A stretch of DNA of 64,000 bases from Syntrophaceae bacterium UBA6087 (GTDB lineage Bacteria > Desulfobacterota > Desulfomonilia > UBA1062): contig DIXF01000010.1 of NCBI GenBank assembly GCA_002448235.1, positions 62,001-126,000 of the forward strand, written 5' to 3'. A program made the position numbers and the translations under genes. The number at the start of each line of letters is the position of its first letter. Position 1 is the stretch's first letter. This document shows, one piece after another, positions 17,123 through 26,593 of this stretch. A model generated the notes under the pieces. That model searched no databases. It was not told where the DNA came from and worked only from the letters and a program-made list of their open reading frames with translations.

Positions 17123-19213
17123 ATGGCTATTGATGAACTGGTTCAGGTATTCCTTGAAGAGAGTGAGGACGAAATCAGAGAACTCGAGGCCGGCCTTATC
17201 AAGCTCGAGGAAGATCAGGATGACGAAGGTATCATTAATCGCGTTTTCCGTGCGGCGCACACGATCAAAGGCTCTGCAGGCCTTGTGGGATTCGACGATG
17301 TAAGCAATTTTACCCATAATATCGAAAATATCCTCGATAGAATCCGTAACAAAGACTTACGGATAACGAAAAAGCTCATTACCAACCTCCTCACGGCAGT
17401 AGACCTGCTCAAGCGGTTGATAACTTCGTCTTCCGAAGGCGAAGTAATAGACAGCGTCGAAATAGAAAATGTTACGATGGTGCTGAAACGCTTTACCGGC
17501 AGCGCGAAACAGGCTGAAGACGCGCAGCAGACGAATTCAAAGAAAGAGATTCATGAAGAGGAGCGTGTTTACAGCATCACCTTACGGTTCAAGCCCGATA
17601 TCCTTTCCACAGGCCAGGACCCGGTCATGCTTATCAGAGAGCTGGCAGACAACGGTGAGATCGTAGAAACCGTCGCTTCAACCGATGCTATCCCGGACTT
17701 CTACAACATCAATCCTACCACCTGCTATACCTGGTGGGAGGTAAAGCTGAAGACCGGCCGTCCTCTCTCTGATATCCAGAATATCTTCCTCTTCGTTGTC
17801 GATGAAAATGACGTCGTCATCGAGGACATCTCCAGCCAGTTCAAGGAGGGGGTGGATCTGCGGCTCGCAGAAATGCCCATAGGCGAGATCCTCGTGGAGC
17901 GGGGCATCGTGAAACCCAGCGACCTCGAGGACGTGCTCAAAGAGCATAAAACCACGGGAGAGGTCCTTGTAGAAAAAGGCAAGGCCCCGCGAGAAATAGT
18001 TGAAAAGATGGCGCTGGCACAGTCTCAGAGCAGAAAGATAGCGAAGTCTGCCACCATCAGGGTGGATACGGACAAACTCGACAAGCTGGTGAACCTTGTC
18101 GGTGAAATGGTCATCAGCGTTGCCCGCATGTCGCAGCTTGCAAGCGAGGTTGAGGACGCCGCCATGTCACGGCCCCTTCAGGGCGCGTCCGCATCACTCG
18201 AACGTATCTCGCGCGAGCTTCAGGAACAGGTCATGCGCGTTCGCATGGTCCCGGTTGAAGGCACGTTCAACCGGTTCCGCCGGATCGTCAGGGATCTCTC
18301 GTTCGAGCTGGGCAAAAAGATCGAAATAAGAATGAGCGGTACCGACACCGAGCTGGACAAGAACGTCATCGAGCAGATCGGCGATCCGCTGAAGCACATG
18401 ATCAGAAACTCCATCGATCACGGGATTGAATCACCGGAAGAGAGAAAAAAACTCGGCAAGTCCCCTGAGGGAACTATCTGGCTCAAAGCCTTTCAGCGGG
18501 AAGGCAATATCTTCATAGAGATCTCCGATGACGGAAAAGGGATAAACAAAAACAAGGTGCTGGAGAAGGCTATCGAAAAAGGCATGGCAGAGCCCGGAAG
18601 ATCCTATTCGGACAAGGAGATTTTCGAAATGCTCTTCGCCCCCGGCCTCTCGACCGCCGACAAGGTAAGCGAGCTTTCCGGCAGAGGCGTGGGCATGGAC
18701 GTCGTCAGGAAAAACATTGAAGACCTGCACGGTTCCGTCGAGATATTTTCCGAGCAGGGAAAAGGATCGACTTTCCGGATAAAGCTCCCGCTGACCCTTG
18801 CAATAATCGACGGAATGATGGTCAGGGTCGGGACGGAGGTTCTCACCATACCGCTTTCCGTCATAGACAAATCCGTAAGGCCCTCTCGCGCCGAGATCAA
18901 GACCGTTGAGGGCAGAGGCGAGCTCGTTGACATACGGGGAGATTACATCCCCCTGGTGAGGATCTATGAGCTCTTCAATATCCCATCCGACAAGACCGAT
19001 CCGACCGACGCGCTGGTCGTCGTGCTCCAGAGCACGGACAGCCGCTTCGGGGTCCTGGTGGACGATGTACTCGGCCAGACTCAGGCGGTTATCAAGAGCA
19101 TCGATAAAAACTTCAAGAAGCTCGAAGGGACCTCAGGGGCAACGATCCTTGGAAACGGAAGAGTTTCCCTCATCCTCGATGTGCACGGAATAGAGCGCAT
19201 GGCCTTCAGCTGA
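17123..19213 (+). CDS. cheA: Chemotaxis histidine kinase CheA
   Basis: 696 residues. Hpt domain at the N-terminus with His46 (RAAHTIKGSAG). Residues about 140-235 form a middle domain (YSITLRFKPDIL, WWEVKLKTG) of the CheY/CheB-binding type. A linker at about 250-315 contains a repeated helix-turn pattern (MPIGEILVERGIVKPSDL, TTGEVLVEKGKAP). Then dimerisation (about 325-390, LVGEMVISVARM), the HATPase with MIRNSIDHGIE, DDGKGI and GRGVGMDVV, and a CheW-like domain at the C-terminus (LVDIRGDYIPLVRIYELF). All catalytic motifs are intact. Confidence 0.95.
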   Translation: MAIDELVQVFLEESEDEIRELEAGLIKLEEDQDDEGIINRVFRAAHTIKGSAGLVGFDDVSNFTHNIENILDRIRNKDLRITKKLITNLLTAVDLLKRLITSSSEGEVIDSVEIENVTMVLKRFTGSAKQAEDAQQTNSKKEIHEEERVYSITLRFKPDILSTGQDPVMLIRELADNGEIVETVASTDAIPDFYNINPTTCYTWWEVKLKTGRPLSDIQNIFLFVVDENDVVIEDISSQFKEGVDLRLAEMPIGEILVERGIVKPSDLEDVLKEHKTTGEVLVEKGKAPREIVEKMALAQSQSRKIAKSATIRVDTDKLDKLVNLVGEMVISVARMSQLASEVEDAAMSRPLQGASASLERISRELQEQVMRVRMVPVEGTFNRFRRIVRDLSFELGKKIEIRMSGTDTELDKNVIEQIGDPLKHMIRNSIDHGIESPEERKKLGKSPEGTIWLKAFQREGNIFIEISDDGKGINKNKVLEKAIEKGMAEPGRSYSDKEIFEMLFAPGLSTADKVSELSGRGVGMDVVRKNIEDLHGSVEIFSEQGKGSTFRIKLPLTLAIIDGMMVRVGTEVLTIPLSVIDKSVRPSRAEIKTVEGRGELVDIRGDYIPLVRIYELFNIPSDKTDPTDALVVVLQSTDSRFGVLVDDVLGQTQAVIKSIDKNFKKLEGTSGATILGNGRVSLILDVHGIERMAFS

Positions 19214-19285
19214 TGCGTTTTTGTGAGGAAAGGCAGGAAAATGGAGTTAAGAGCGGGGATTGTATTAAGACAGCAGGAAATTACA

Positions 19286-19301
19286 TGGATCCACAACTGC
19301 T
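19286..19301 (+). promoter_or_regulatory. Weak sigma54-like element before the first MCP gene
   Basis: TGGATCCACAACTGCT has the invariant GG-N10-GC spacing, 24 bases before the MCP start at 19324. Only the GG, GC and part of the -12 box match, and no upstream activator pair like those at 29283 and 37397 is present. It sits in the only gap over 100 bases inside the cheA-to-cheB stretch, so an internal promoter here is possible. Confidence 0.25.
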
Positions 19302-19323
19302 TTAAAATAAAGAGGTATAGGAT

Positions 19324-20964
19324 ATGAGTATGAAACTCAAATTACGGGGGAAACTGACCGCCTTAAGCTTGGCAGCAGGACTGATACCACTGATCATTTC
19401 CATCTTCTACCTGAGCCACAGCAGTACTGTAGTGCTGGAGAACCAGGCCAAAGATTTCTTGAGATCCAAGGTCGAGGGCTTTGCCCGCATGGCGGCTGTC
19501 AGGTATTCATCCATTGAAGGGAATCTGGATATCATCAAGGAACAACTCACCAAGAGCCTCAAATCCGATCTGGTCAAAGAGGCGCAGAAGGAAAAGTATT
19601 ACGATACGGGATACATGCTTATTCTGTCTACCGACGGGACATGCCTGTACCACCCGAAATCCGAATATGTCGGCAACAACAAGCTGTTCAACACCTATGA
19701 CTTCGTACGCGAAGGGATAAGCAAGAAACAGGGGTTCTTCTCGTATGATTTCGAGGGCAGGACCAAATGGGCATACCTCTCCTATAATAAGGATCTCGAC
19801 TGGATCATGTGGTCTGCCGCCTATGAGGATGAGGTTCTGTCGCAGCTCACGACGGTGAAAAACAAGATGTACGTTTTCCTTCTGATCATCACGATTATCG
19901 TGGCGATCGCTGGCGTACTGGTCGCTCACCGGATTGCCCGCGTTGCCAACGAAATATCTGAAAGCATGAAGGAAATCGCGCAGGGCGATGCGGATCTGAC
20001 GGTGCGCCTCCCGGTGCTCTCGAACGACGAGGTAGGAGATATCGCCCACTGGTTCAACGAGTTCATCAGCAAGCTCGAAGAGGTCATCATGAATGTAAAG
20101 CTTGCTGCCGTTCAGGTAGACACTGCAACCCAGGAGGTTTCGGCAGGGACCCAGGGACTCTCCCAGGCTACACAGGAACAGGCATCCGCCATCGAAGAGG
20201 TTGCTGCAACGATTGAGGAGATGACCTCTTCCATCAAGCAGAACGCTTCCAATGCTTCACAGGGCAGGGAAAAAGCGCAGGCTATGGTCCGTAAAGCCAG
20301 TGAAAGCGGAGAAGCGTCAGAGGAACTCGTCAAGGGTATGGGAGAAATCTCCGATGCATCGAAAAAGATCGGGGATATCATCGTGACGGTCAACGAGGTC
20401 GCCTTCCAGACCAACCTTCTCGCTTTGAACGCAGCCGTTGAAGCTGCACGGGCAGGAGAGCACGGCAAGGGGTTCGCCGTTGTCGCCGAGGAAGTACGCG
20501 CCCTTGCACAGAGGTCTGCAGAAGCTGCCAAAGAGATCAAAAACCTCATCGAGGACACGGTAAGAAAGATCGGCGCCGGCGATGTAATGGTCAAGAAGTC
20601 CAGGGAGTACCTCGAAGAGATCATCACCTACATTGAAAACCTCTCCCAGACCATGGACGAAATCGCTGCGGCCTCTTCGGAACAGGCAAGTGGAGTTGAT
20701 GAGTTGAACAGGGCTGTAGCCCAGATCGATAACACCACCCAGCAGAACTCGTCGACAGTGGAACAGATTGCAAGCACTGCAGACAACTTAAGCAACGAAG
20801 CAAAAGAACTGGCAAATACCGTAGGCCGTTTTAAAGTATCGGGAATCGATACAAGCGGGTCGACGAGTTTCGTGAAAAAGCCGCAACAGGTACGCAGGCA
20901 GAGCCAGCAGAGCCAGCAGGCTGTCTCATCCCCATCCGCAAGCGACGATTTCGAAGAATTCTAA
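19324..20964 (+). CDS. Methyl-accepting chemotaxis protein 1 (Cache sensor)
   Basis: 546 residues. First membrane helix at about 12-31, then a periplasmic single-Cache-like domain (about 35-180) with [16 protein letters not shown] and [14 protein letters not shown]; second membrane helix about 182-202; HAMP about 203-258; then the cytoplasmic signalling domain with the hairpin tip [20 protein letters not shown]. Methylation helices are rich in E/Q pairs ([15 protein letters not shown]). The protein ends in a Ser/Gln-rich linker and the tail DDFEEF, which may dock CheR or another partner. A close paralogue follows directly. Confidence 0.93.
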   Translation: MSMKLKLRGKLTALSLAAGLIPLIISIFYLSHSSTVVLENQAKDFLRSKVEGFARMAAVRYSSIEGNLDIIKEQLTKSLKSDLVKEAQKEKYYDTGYMLILSTDGTCLYHPKSEYVGNNKLFNTYDFVREGISKKQGFFSYDFEGRTKWAYLSYNKDLDWIMWSAAYEDEVLSQLTTVKNKMYVFLLIITIIVAIAGVLVAHRIARVANEISESMKEIAQGDADLTVRLPVLSNDEVGDIAHWFNEFISKLEEVIMNVKLAAVQVDTATQEVSAGTQGLSQATQEQASAIEEVAATIEEMTSSIKQNASNASQGREKAQAMVRKASESGEASEELVKGMGEISDASKKIGDIIVTVNEVAFQTNLLALNAAVEAARAGEHGKGFAVVAEEVRALAQRSAEAAKEIKNLIEDTVRKIGAGDVMVKKSREYLEEIITYIENLSQTMDEIAAASSEQASGVDELNRAVAQIDNTTQQNSSTVEQIASTADNLSNEAKELANTVGRFKVSGIDTSGSTSFVKKPQQVRRQSQQSQQAVSSPSASDDFEEF

Positions 20965-21007
20965 ACCGCACGGGGCATGGGAGAGAAAACAATATGAGGA
21001 GCTTATT

Positions 21008-22669
21008 ATGAAGCTACAGTGGAAATTGAGAGAACGGCTTACGATGCTTGTCCTTATGGCGGGTCTGGTCCCTCTCCTTATCGCGATCATCTACGTGGGG
21101 AACAGGAGCAGCACACTCCTTGAGAAGCAGGCGCAGGACTACTTGCGGGCAAAGGTTGACGGCTTTGCCACCATGGTCCAGCTCCGATTCGAGTCTATCG
21201 AGGGAAACCTGGATATCATTAAGGACCAGCTGAAAAAGAATCTCGAAGATGAGCTCCTCAAACAGGTGGCCAAAGAACAGTACTTCAAGTCCGGCTATCT
21301 CGCTATTTACAAAACCGACGGCACCTGCATCTACCACCCGAAGGCCGGACTCAGGAACAACATGAGCTTCTACAACAATAATGAATTCGTCAGGGGCGCC
21401 ATAGCCAAGAAACAGGGATTCTTCAATTACGTGCTCGACGGAAGCGATAACATATCATACCTCACCGCGATCAAGGGTACCGACTGGATCCTGTGGGGAG
21501 AGGCGCCTGCAGGCGAAGTTCTTTCGGAAGTGAATCACCTCAAGGTGCAGATGTGGATCTTCTTCGGCATCATCGCCCTGTTCGTTGCCGTCGTCAGCTC
21601 GATCTTCACCCAGAGGATCGCAAAGAGGGCAAGGGAAATTTCCTATCAGCTGATGGATATCGCCCAGGGTGAAGCAGACCTTTCCGCCCGGTTGCCGGTT
21701 CTTTCGAACGATGAGATAGGCGACATCGGACAGTGGTTCAACAAATTCGTTGAAAACCTTGAAGATGTCATTACCAAGGTAAAGAACGCAGCCATCCACG
21801 TAGACCTGGCTACCCAGGAAGTGGCAGCAGGATCCCAGGGTCTCTCGCAGGCTACCCAGCAGCAGGCGTCAGCCATCGAAGAGGTGGCGGCGACAATCGA
21901 GGAAATGACCTCTTCCATCAAACAGAACGCATCGAATGCGGAGCAGGGCAGAGAAAAAGCGCAGTCCATGGTCAAAATGGCCAACGAGAGCGGCGATGCG
22001 TCGCAGGAACTGGTCAAAGGCATGGGCGAGATATCGGATGCCTCGCGGAAGATCGGTGACATCATCGTAACGGTCAACGAAGTAGCGTTCCAGACCAACC
22101 TTCTGGCTTTGAACGCAGCCGTTGAGGCTGCACGGGCAGGAGAGCACGGCAAGGGGTTCGCCGTTGTCGCCGAAGAAGTGCGCGCGTTGGCGCAGAGGTC
22201 GGCTGAAGCCTCCCGCCAGATCAAAGTCCTGATCGAGGATACCGTAAACAAGATCAATGCCGGCGACGAGATGGTAAAACGATCCGGAGAATCACTGGTG
22301 CAGATCATCAACCATATCCAGGACCTCTCTCTGACCATGGAAGAGATCGCCGCGGCATCATCCGAACAGGCAACCGGCGTGGACGAATTGAACAGGGCCG
22401 TCTCGCAGATCGACAGCACTACCCAGCAGAACTCGGCAACGGTTGAAGAGCTCGCAAGCACATCGGACAACTTGAGCAACGAGGCAAAAGATCTCGCTGA
22501 TACCGTAGCACGTTTCAAGGTCTCAAAAATGATGGAGGCCCCTTCTGCAGCAAGGTCAAAAGCGCCTTACAAGCCTACAGCCGGTTCCAGGGCGAAGAAA
22601 GATACGCGCCCGGCGGCAATCACCACAGCTTCGAGATCTTCCCTGGAAGACGATTTCGAGGAATTTTAA
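21008..22669 (+). CDS. Methyl-accepting chemotaxis protein 2 (Cache sensor)
   Basis: 553 residues, a tandem paralogue of the preceding MCP with the same plan: membrane helices at about 12-31 and 180-203, a periplasmic Cache-like domain (GYLAIYKTDGTCIYHPKAG, DWILWGEAPAGEVL), HAMP and a full signalling domain. The tip region is almost identical in DNA sequence to MCP 1, while the sensor domain differs, so the two probably sense different ligands through the same output. The tail is again DDFEEF after a Lys/Arg/Ser-rich linker. Confidence 0.93.
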   Translation: MKLQWKLRERLTMLVLMAGLVPLLIAIIYVGNRSSTLLEKQAQDYLRAKVDGFATMVQLRFESIEGNLDIIKDQLKKNLEDELLKQVAKEQYFKSGYLAIYKTDGTCIYHPKAGLRNNMSFYNNNEFVRGAIAKKQGFFNYVLDGSDNISYLTAIKGTDWILWGEAPAGEVLSEVNHLKVQMWIFFGIIALFVAVVSSIFTQRIAKRAREISYQLMDIAQGEADLSARLPVLSNDEIGDIGQWFNKFVENLEDVITKVKNAAIHVDLATQEVAAGSQGLSQATQQQASAIEEVAATIEEMTSSIKQNASNAEQGREKAQSMVKMANESGDASQELVKGMGEISDASRKIGDIIVTVNEVAFQTNLLALNAAVEAARAGEHGKGFAVVAEEVRALAQRSAEASRQIKVLIEDTVNKINAGDEMVKRSGESLVQIINHIQDLSLTMEEIAAASSEQATGVDELNRAVSQIDSTTQQNSATVEELASTSDNLSNEAKDLADTVARFKVSKMMEAPSAARSKAPYKPTAGSRAKKDTRPAAITTASRSSLEDDFEEF

Positions 22670-22680
22670 GGAGGCAGTGA

Positions 22681-23157
22681 ATGGCCAACGTACAGGCGGC
22701 TTCCAAAGGCCTTTCTTCTCAGTATGTCACATTCCTGCTGGGAAATGAGACCTATGGCATCTCTATCTTAAAGCTCAACGAGATCATCGCCTACCAGGAG
22801 GGTACGACCATCCCCAATGTCCCGGGGTTCATCAAGGGCGTGCTCAACCTCCGGGGCATTGTTGTTCCCGTAATCGACTTAAGGGAAAGATTCAACATGG
22901 AGAAAAAGCCCTATGATCAGTTCACGGTCATCATGATCCTCGATGTATCCGGACGGATCATGGGTCTTATCGTGGATGCAGTGAGCGACGTGATAACGCT
23001 CGGTAGGGATGCCATCAAACCGAGACCGAATTTTTCAACAGGCATAGGGGTGGAATTTATCCAGGGAATGGGCGTGAAGGATAACAAGTTTATCATTTTG
23101 CTGGATGTAGACAGGCTCTTGTCCGATGATGAGTTGAACATGGTGGATGGAGTGTAG
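22681..23157 (+). CDS. cheW: Chemotaxis coupling protein CheW
   Basis: 158 residues. Family blocks: YVTFLLGNETYGISILKLNEII, PGFIKGVLNLRGIVVPVIDLRERF, and GLIVDAVSDVITL. The conserved RG and Arg-Glu region that contacts CheA and the MCP hairpin is present. It links the MCPs to CheA. It starts 11 bases after MCP 2 with AAGGAGG upstream and runs into cheR with a two-base gap. Confidence 0.95.
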   Translation: MANVQAASKGLSSQYVTFLLGNETYGISILKLNEIIAYQEGTTIPNVPGFIKGVLNLRGIVVPVIDLRERFNMEKKPYDQFTVIMILDVSGRIMGLIVDAVSDVITLGRDAIKPRPNFSTGIGVEFIQGMGVKDNKFIILLDVDRLLSDDELNMVDGV

Positions 23158-23159
23158 AG

Positions 23160-23993
23160 TTGATCGACCAGGGTTTTGATCTCAGTGAAAAAGAATTCTT
23201 ACTCTTCAAGCAGCTTATTTATCATGAAACAGGCATTAACATGTCTGACAAGAAAAAGAAGCTCATTGTTGCGCGGTTATCGAAAAGGCTCCGCGTGCTC
23301 GACCTCAAGAATTTCACGGAATATTATGAATACCTGAAAGACAGCCCGTATGCAGACAACGAGATCGTAAACCTGATCAACCGGGTAACCACGAACAAAA
23401 CCGATTTTTTCAGGGAAAAGCATCACTTCGATTTTCTCCAGAACGAACTTTTTCCACAGATGATTGCCAGGAGCAGGTCGGGCGGGCCGAAAAAGCTCCG
23501 GATCTGGTCGGCCGGGTGCTCTTCGGGTGAGGAGCCCTACACGTTAGCGATGGTTACTCTTGAGTCCTTCAAGGCAGAACGGGGATGGGACGTCAAGATA
23601 CTTGCAACCGACCTCGATACCGAGATCCTTGGCAAGGCCATTACCGGCATCTATCCTACGCAGTTGGTAGGGCCCGTGCCAAGAGAGTATCTCGTCAAGT
23701 ACTTCATACGAAAGGGCGACCAGTATGAGGTCAACGGCACGGTGAAATCACTGGTCGCATTCAGAAAGCTCAACCTCATGGACGAGACGTTCCCCATGAA
23801 GAATCCTTTCGACATCATCTTCTGCAGGAATGTCATTATTTATTTCGACGCCATTACAAAAGATACACTTCTGACAAAATACCACAGGCATCTCAAAGAC
23901 AACGGACACATGTTCATCGGCCATTCGGAATCACTCATGCACATGAAGGAAAAGTTCCGCTATCTGAAGCACACGATTTATCAGAAGGTTTAA
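23160..23993 (+). CDS. cheR: Chemotaxis protein methyltransferase CheR
   Basis: 277 residues from a TTG start with GGAG seven bases upstream. N-terminal helical domain (about 10-85) ending in NRVTTNKTDFFRE, then the SAM-binding domain with IWSAGCSSGEEPYTLAM and ILATDLDTEIL, and FDIIFCRNVIIYF. It methylates Glu residues on the MCPs. A beta-subdomain (about 175-205) is present, which in some CheRs binds a C-terminal pentapeptide on receptors; here the MCPs end in FEEF, which could serve. Confidence 0.94.
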   Translation: MIDQGFDLSEKEFLLFKQLIYHETGINMSDKKKKLIVARLSKRLRVLDLKNFTEYYEYLKDSPYADNEIVNLINRVTTNKTDFFREKHHFDFLQNELFPQMIARSRSGGPKKLRIWSAGCSSGEEPYTLAMVTLESFKAERGWDVKILATDLDTEILGKAITGIYPTQLVGPVPREYLVKYFIRKGDQYEVNGTVKSLVAFRKLNLMDETFPMKNPFDIIFCRNVIIYFDAITKDTLLTKYHRHLKDNGHMFIGHSESLMHMKEKFRYLKHTIYQKV

Positions 23994-23994
23994 A

Positions 23995-24588
23995 ATGTAC
24001 AAGAGATACAGCAACAATTTTCATCGCAACATGGTGATCATCTATCCGGGGGAGTTCTATGTGAGCACCCATGATATAATCGCAACCGTACTCGGCTCCT
24101 GCATTGCCGTATGTATCAAGGACAAGAAGACCGGTATCGCCGGGATGAATCACTTCATGCTTCCCGGCGACGTGCGGTCTGAAGATATGTTTCTTTCTGC
24201 TTCCGCAAAGTACGGAATGTTTGCTATGGAGCAGCTGATAAATGAAATGATCAAAAAGAAGGGTTCGAAGAAGGATTTCGAGGCCAAGGTTTTTGGTGGA
24301 GGGCATGTACTGAACTTCAGAAAAACCGACGGCAATGTTCCTGAGGCCAATATCGAGTTTGTTAAGGCATTCTTGAATATGGAGCAGATAACGATCGTGA
24401 AGCAGGACGTGGGAGGATTCGCGGGAAGAAAGATCCTGTTTTTCCCTGACACTGCCAAGGTGCTCCTGAAACGGCTCGAATCTTCCGTTGACTCGAAGCT
24501 TATCAAGGCCGAACAGTCTTACAAGACGAAGCTGTTCAAAGAAAAAGAGCGGTTCCAGGAGGCCGGAGGAGATTTAACCCTCTTTTAG
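23995..24588 (+). CDS. cheD: Chemoreceptor glutamine deamidase CheD
   Basis: 197 residues, immediately after cheR. Catalytic Cys36 and His53 are in TVLGSCIAVCIKD and GIAGMNHFMLPG; the family blocks KVFGGGHVLNF and VGGFAGRKILFF follow. CheD deamidates Gln residues on MCPs and in some bacteria interacts with CheC. No cheC is in the window. It is longer at the C-terminus than short CheDs, with a basic/acidic helix and then the tail GGDLTLF, which matches the end of the CheZ-like protein at 15944. Confidence 0.94.
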   Translation: MYKRYSNNFHRNMVIIYPGEFYVSTHDIIATVLGSCIAVCIKDKKTGIAGMNHFMLPGDVRSEDMFLSASAKYGMFAMEQLINEMIKKKGSKKDFEAKVFGGGHVLNFRKTDGNVPEANIEFVKAFLNMEQITIVKQDVGGFAGRKILFFPDTAKVLLKRLESSVDSKLIKAEQSYKTKLFKEKERFQEAGGDLTLF

Positions 24589-24597
24589 GACATATCT

Positions 24598-25665
24598 ATG
24601 AGCGAGATCAAGGTTCTCATAATCGACGATTCGGCTTTGGTGAGAAAGCTCCTCACCGAAGTATTAAGCAGCGATCCGCACATCCGGGTGATCGGCACTG
24701 CGCCTGACCCCATTATCGCAGTCCGCAAGATCCAGATGCTCAAGCCCGACGTGATCACGCTCGACATCGAGATGCCCAAGATGGACGGGCTGACCTTCCT
24801 CGGCAAGCTCATGAAGACGCATCCGATGCCGGTTCTGATGTTTTCGTCACTGACCCAGCAGGGTGCGGAAGCGACCATGAAGGCCCTTTCCCTAGGCGCC
24901 ATCGATTTCATCACCAAACCGAAGATCAAGCTTTCCCAGACGATAGAGGAGCTCCGTTCGGAGCTCACGACAAAGGTCAAGGCCGCCGCCACGGCGAAGC
25001 TGAAAAAGGCCATCGCTCCGATTCTTGACGTCCCTCCGAAGTACGGAATCGACGAGGTTCTTACCGCCAGGAAGACAATCCCTGCCCTTGAGGGGGAAAA
25101 AGTCCTGGTCATCGGCGCTTCGACGGGCGGAACCGTCGCCATCGAGCAAATCTTGAACAAACTGCCGAAAGATGCCCCCCCTACCCTGATCGTACAGCAC
25201 ATGCCCCCGCTCTTCACAAGATCTTTTGCCAACAGGGTAAACGGCCTCACCGAGATGGAAGTGCTTGAGGCCACAGACAAAGATGAGCTCAGGAAGGGCG
25301 TAGCGCTCATCGCGCCGGGCGGTCAGCATATGATCATCAATAAGGGACCGAAGGGCTATTATGTCACGGTCAAAGACGGGCCGCCGGTCAACAGGCATAA
25401 ACCCTCGGTCGACGTGCTGTTCAGGTCCGCAGCCAATACCCTGGGCAAAAATGCTATCGGTGTCATCCTCACGGGCATGGGTGACGACGGCGCCAGGGGA
25501 TTGAAGGAAATGAAGGCTACCGGGGCTTTTACCATCGCCCAGGACGAAGATACCTGCGTAGTGTTCGGAATGCCCAAGGTGGCGATCGAAATGGGAGGAG
25601 TAGACAGAGTGCTTCCCCTGGGTTCAATCGCACGGTTCATCATGAACATGGTAAAACCCGAATAG
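24598..25665 (+). CDS. cheB: Chemotaxis methylesterase/response regulator CheB
   Basis: 355 residues. N-terminal receiver with DDSA, phosphoacceptor in VITLDIEMPKMDG, and FITKP; a linker; then the esterase domain with the Ser (VIGASTGGT), His (IVQHMPP) and Asp (GMGDDGARG) of the catalytic triad. It removes methyl groups from MCPs when phosphorylated by CheA. It lies ten bases after cheD and 18 bases before the pseudo-receiver kinase. Confidence 0.95.
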   Translation: MSEIKVLIIDDSALVRKLLTEVLSSDPHIRVIGTAPDPIIAVRKIQMLKPDVITLDIEMPKMDGLTFLGKLMKTHPMPVLMFSSLTQQGAEATMKALSLGAIDFITKPKIKLSQTIEELRSELTTKVKAAATAKLKKAIAPILDVPPKYGIDEVLTARKTIPALEGEKVLVIGASTGGTVAIEQILNKLPKDAPPTLIVQHMPPLFTRSFANRVNGLTEMEVLEATDKDELRKGVALIAPGGQHMIINKGPKGYYVTVKDGPPVNRHKPSVDVLFRSAANTLGKNAIGVILTGMGDDGARGLKEMKATGAFTIAQDEDTCVVFGMPKVAIEMGGVDRVLPLGSIARFIMNMVKPE

Positions 25666-25683
25666 ACGGGGGATCGTTCATTC

Positions 25684-26580
25684 ATGAAAAAAGTCAAACA
25701 GACCGTCCTTGCCATCGCAGAGGATGCCCATACAAGGGACGCTGTCCGGGAAGGTCTGGCCCCCCGAGGATTTGCCATCCGCATTGCGCAAGGCGCAAGC
25801 GACGGCCTGAGCTCGTTCTTGAAGATCAAGCCCGATTTTGTCATTATCAGCGTTTCTCCGCTCACGAATCTGGGGCTGATGACCTTGACCGACATCTGCG
25901 AAGCCGATCCCCATGCCCAGGTAATCACGGTGAGCGCCTGCACCGACGATGCATTCGCCATGGAATGCATCAGGCACGGGGCCATGGACTATCTGAACAA
26001 GCCCATCGAGATCAAGGACCTCCTGCGCTCCATCGACCGCATCAACAACCGGAGGCGCCTGCTCAGGATTACGTCCGAACCGGACATCGACTGTGTTCAG
26101 GAAGAAGATAAAAGCCTGGCCTTCGGCAATAATACGGAGAATCTTCCCTGCATCATCAACCAGGCGGTGTATAATGCAAAGGTCGTCTGTCCAGATGTCC
26201 CCATGCTCAAGATGGCTCTTGGAGAGATCATCCTCAACGCCATCGAACACGGCAACCTCAATATTTCCATGCAGGAGAAGGCTTCCGCAACCGATAAAGG
26301 CGATTACAAAAAGCTCCTCCAGGAAAGGATGAACGATCCCAGGTACAGGAGCAAGGCCGTGAAGCTGAACGTGCACATGACCCGGGATGAATTGGTGTAC
26401 ACCGTCACTGACCAGGGAAGCGGCTTCGACTATAAGAAGATGTTCAGTGCCGAGCCCCATGCCCATATCGGCAGCGGCCTGGGTCTGTTCGTTGCAAGGA
26501 GCTTTTTTACCGACATAACCTTCAAAGGGCGCGGAAACAGGGTCGTTCTCGTATATAAAAAACCCGAAGAAGAGACATGA
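25684..26580 (+). CDS. Degenerate receiver fused to RsbW-like HATPase
   Basis: 298 residues. Residues 1-125 have a receiver fold (VLAIAEDAHTRDAV, GAMDYLNKP with the Lys), but Ser56 replaces the phosphoacceptor Asp (FVIISVSPL) and only part of the acidic pocket remains, so it probably cannot be phosphorylated. Residues about 145-295 form a HATPase of the anti-sigma kinase type: N box EIILNAIEHGNL, G1 TDQGSGFD, G2 GSGLGLFVARSF. There is no phospho-acceptor His domain. The likely substrates are STAS proteins such as those at 16135 and 16449. With the next gene it forms the enzyme half of a partner switch. Confidence 0.8.
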   Translation: MKKVKQTVLAIAEDAHTRDAVREGLAPRGFAIRIAQGASDGLSSFLKIKPDFVIISVSPLTNLGLMTLTDICEADPHAQVITVSACTDDAFAMECIRHGAMDYLNKPIEIKDLLRSIDRINNRRRLLRITSEPDIDCVQEEDKSLAFGNNTENLPCIINQAVYNAKVVCPDVPMLKMALGEIILNAIEHGNLNISMQEKASATDKGDYKKLLQERMNDPRYRSKAVKLNVHMTRDELVYTVTDQGSGFDYKKMFSAEPHAHIGSGLGLFVARSFFTDITFKGRGNRVVLVYKKPEEET

Positions 26581-26593
26581 GGCCGTTTTTCCC

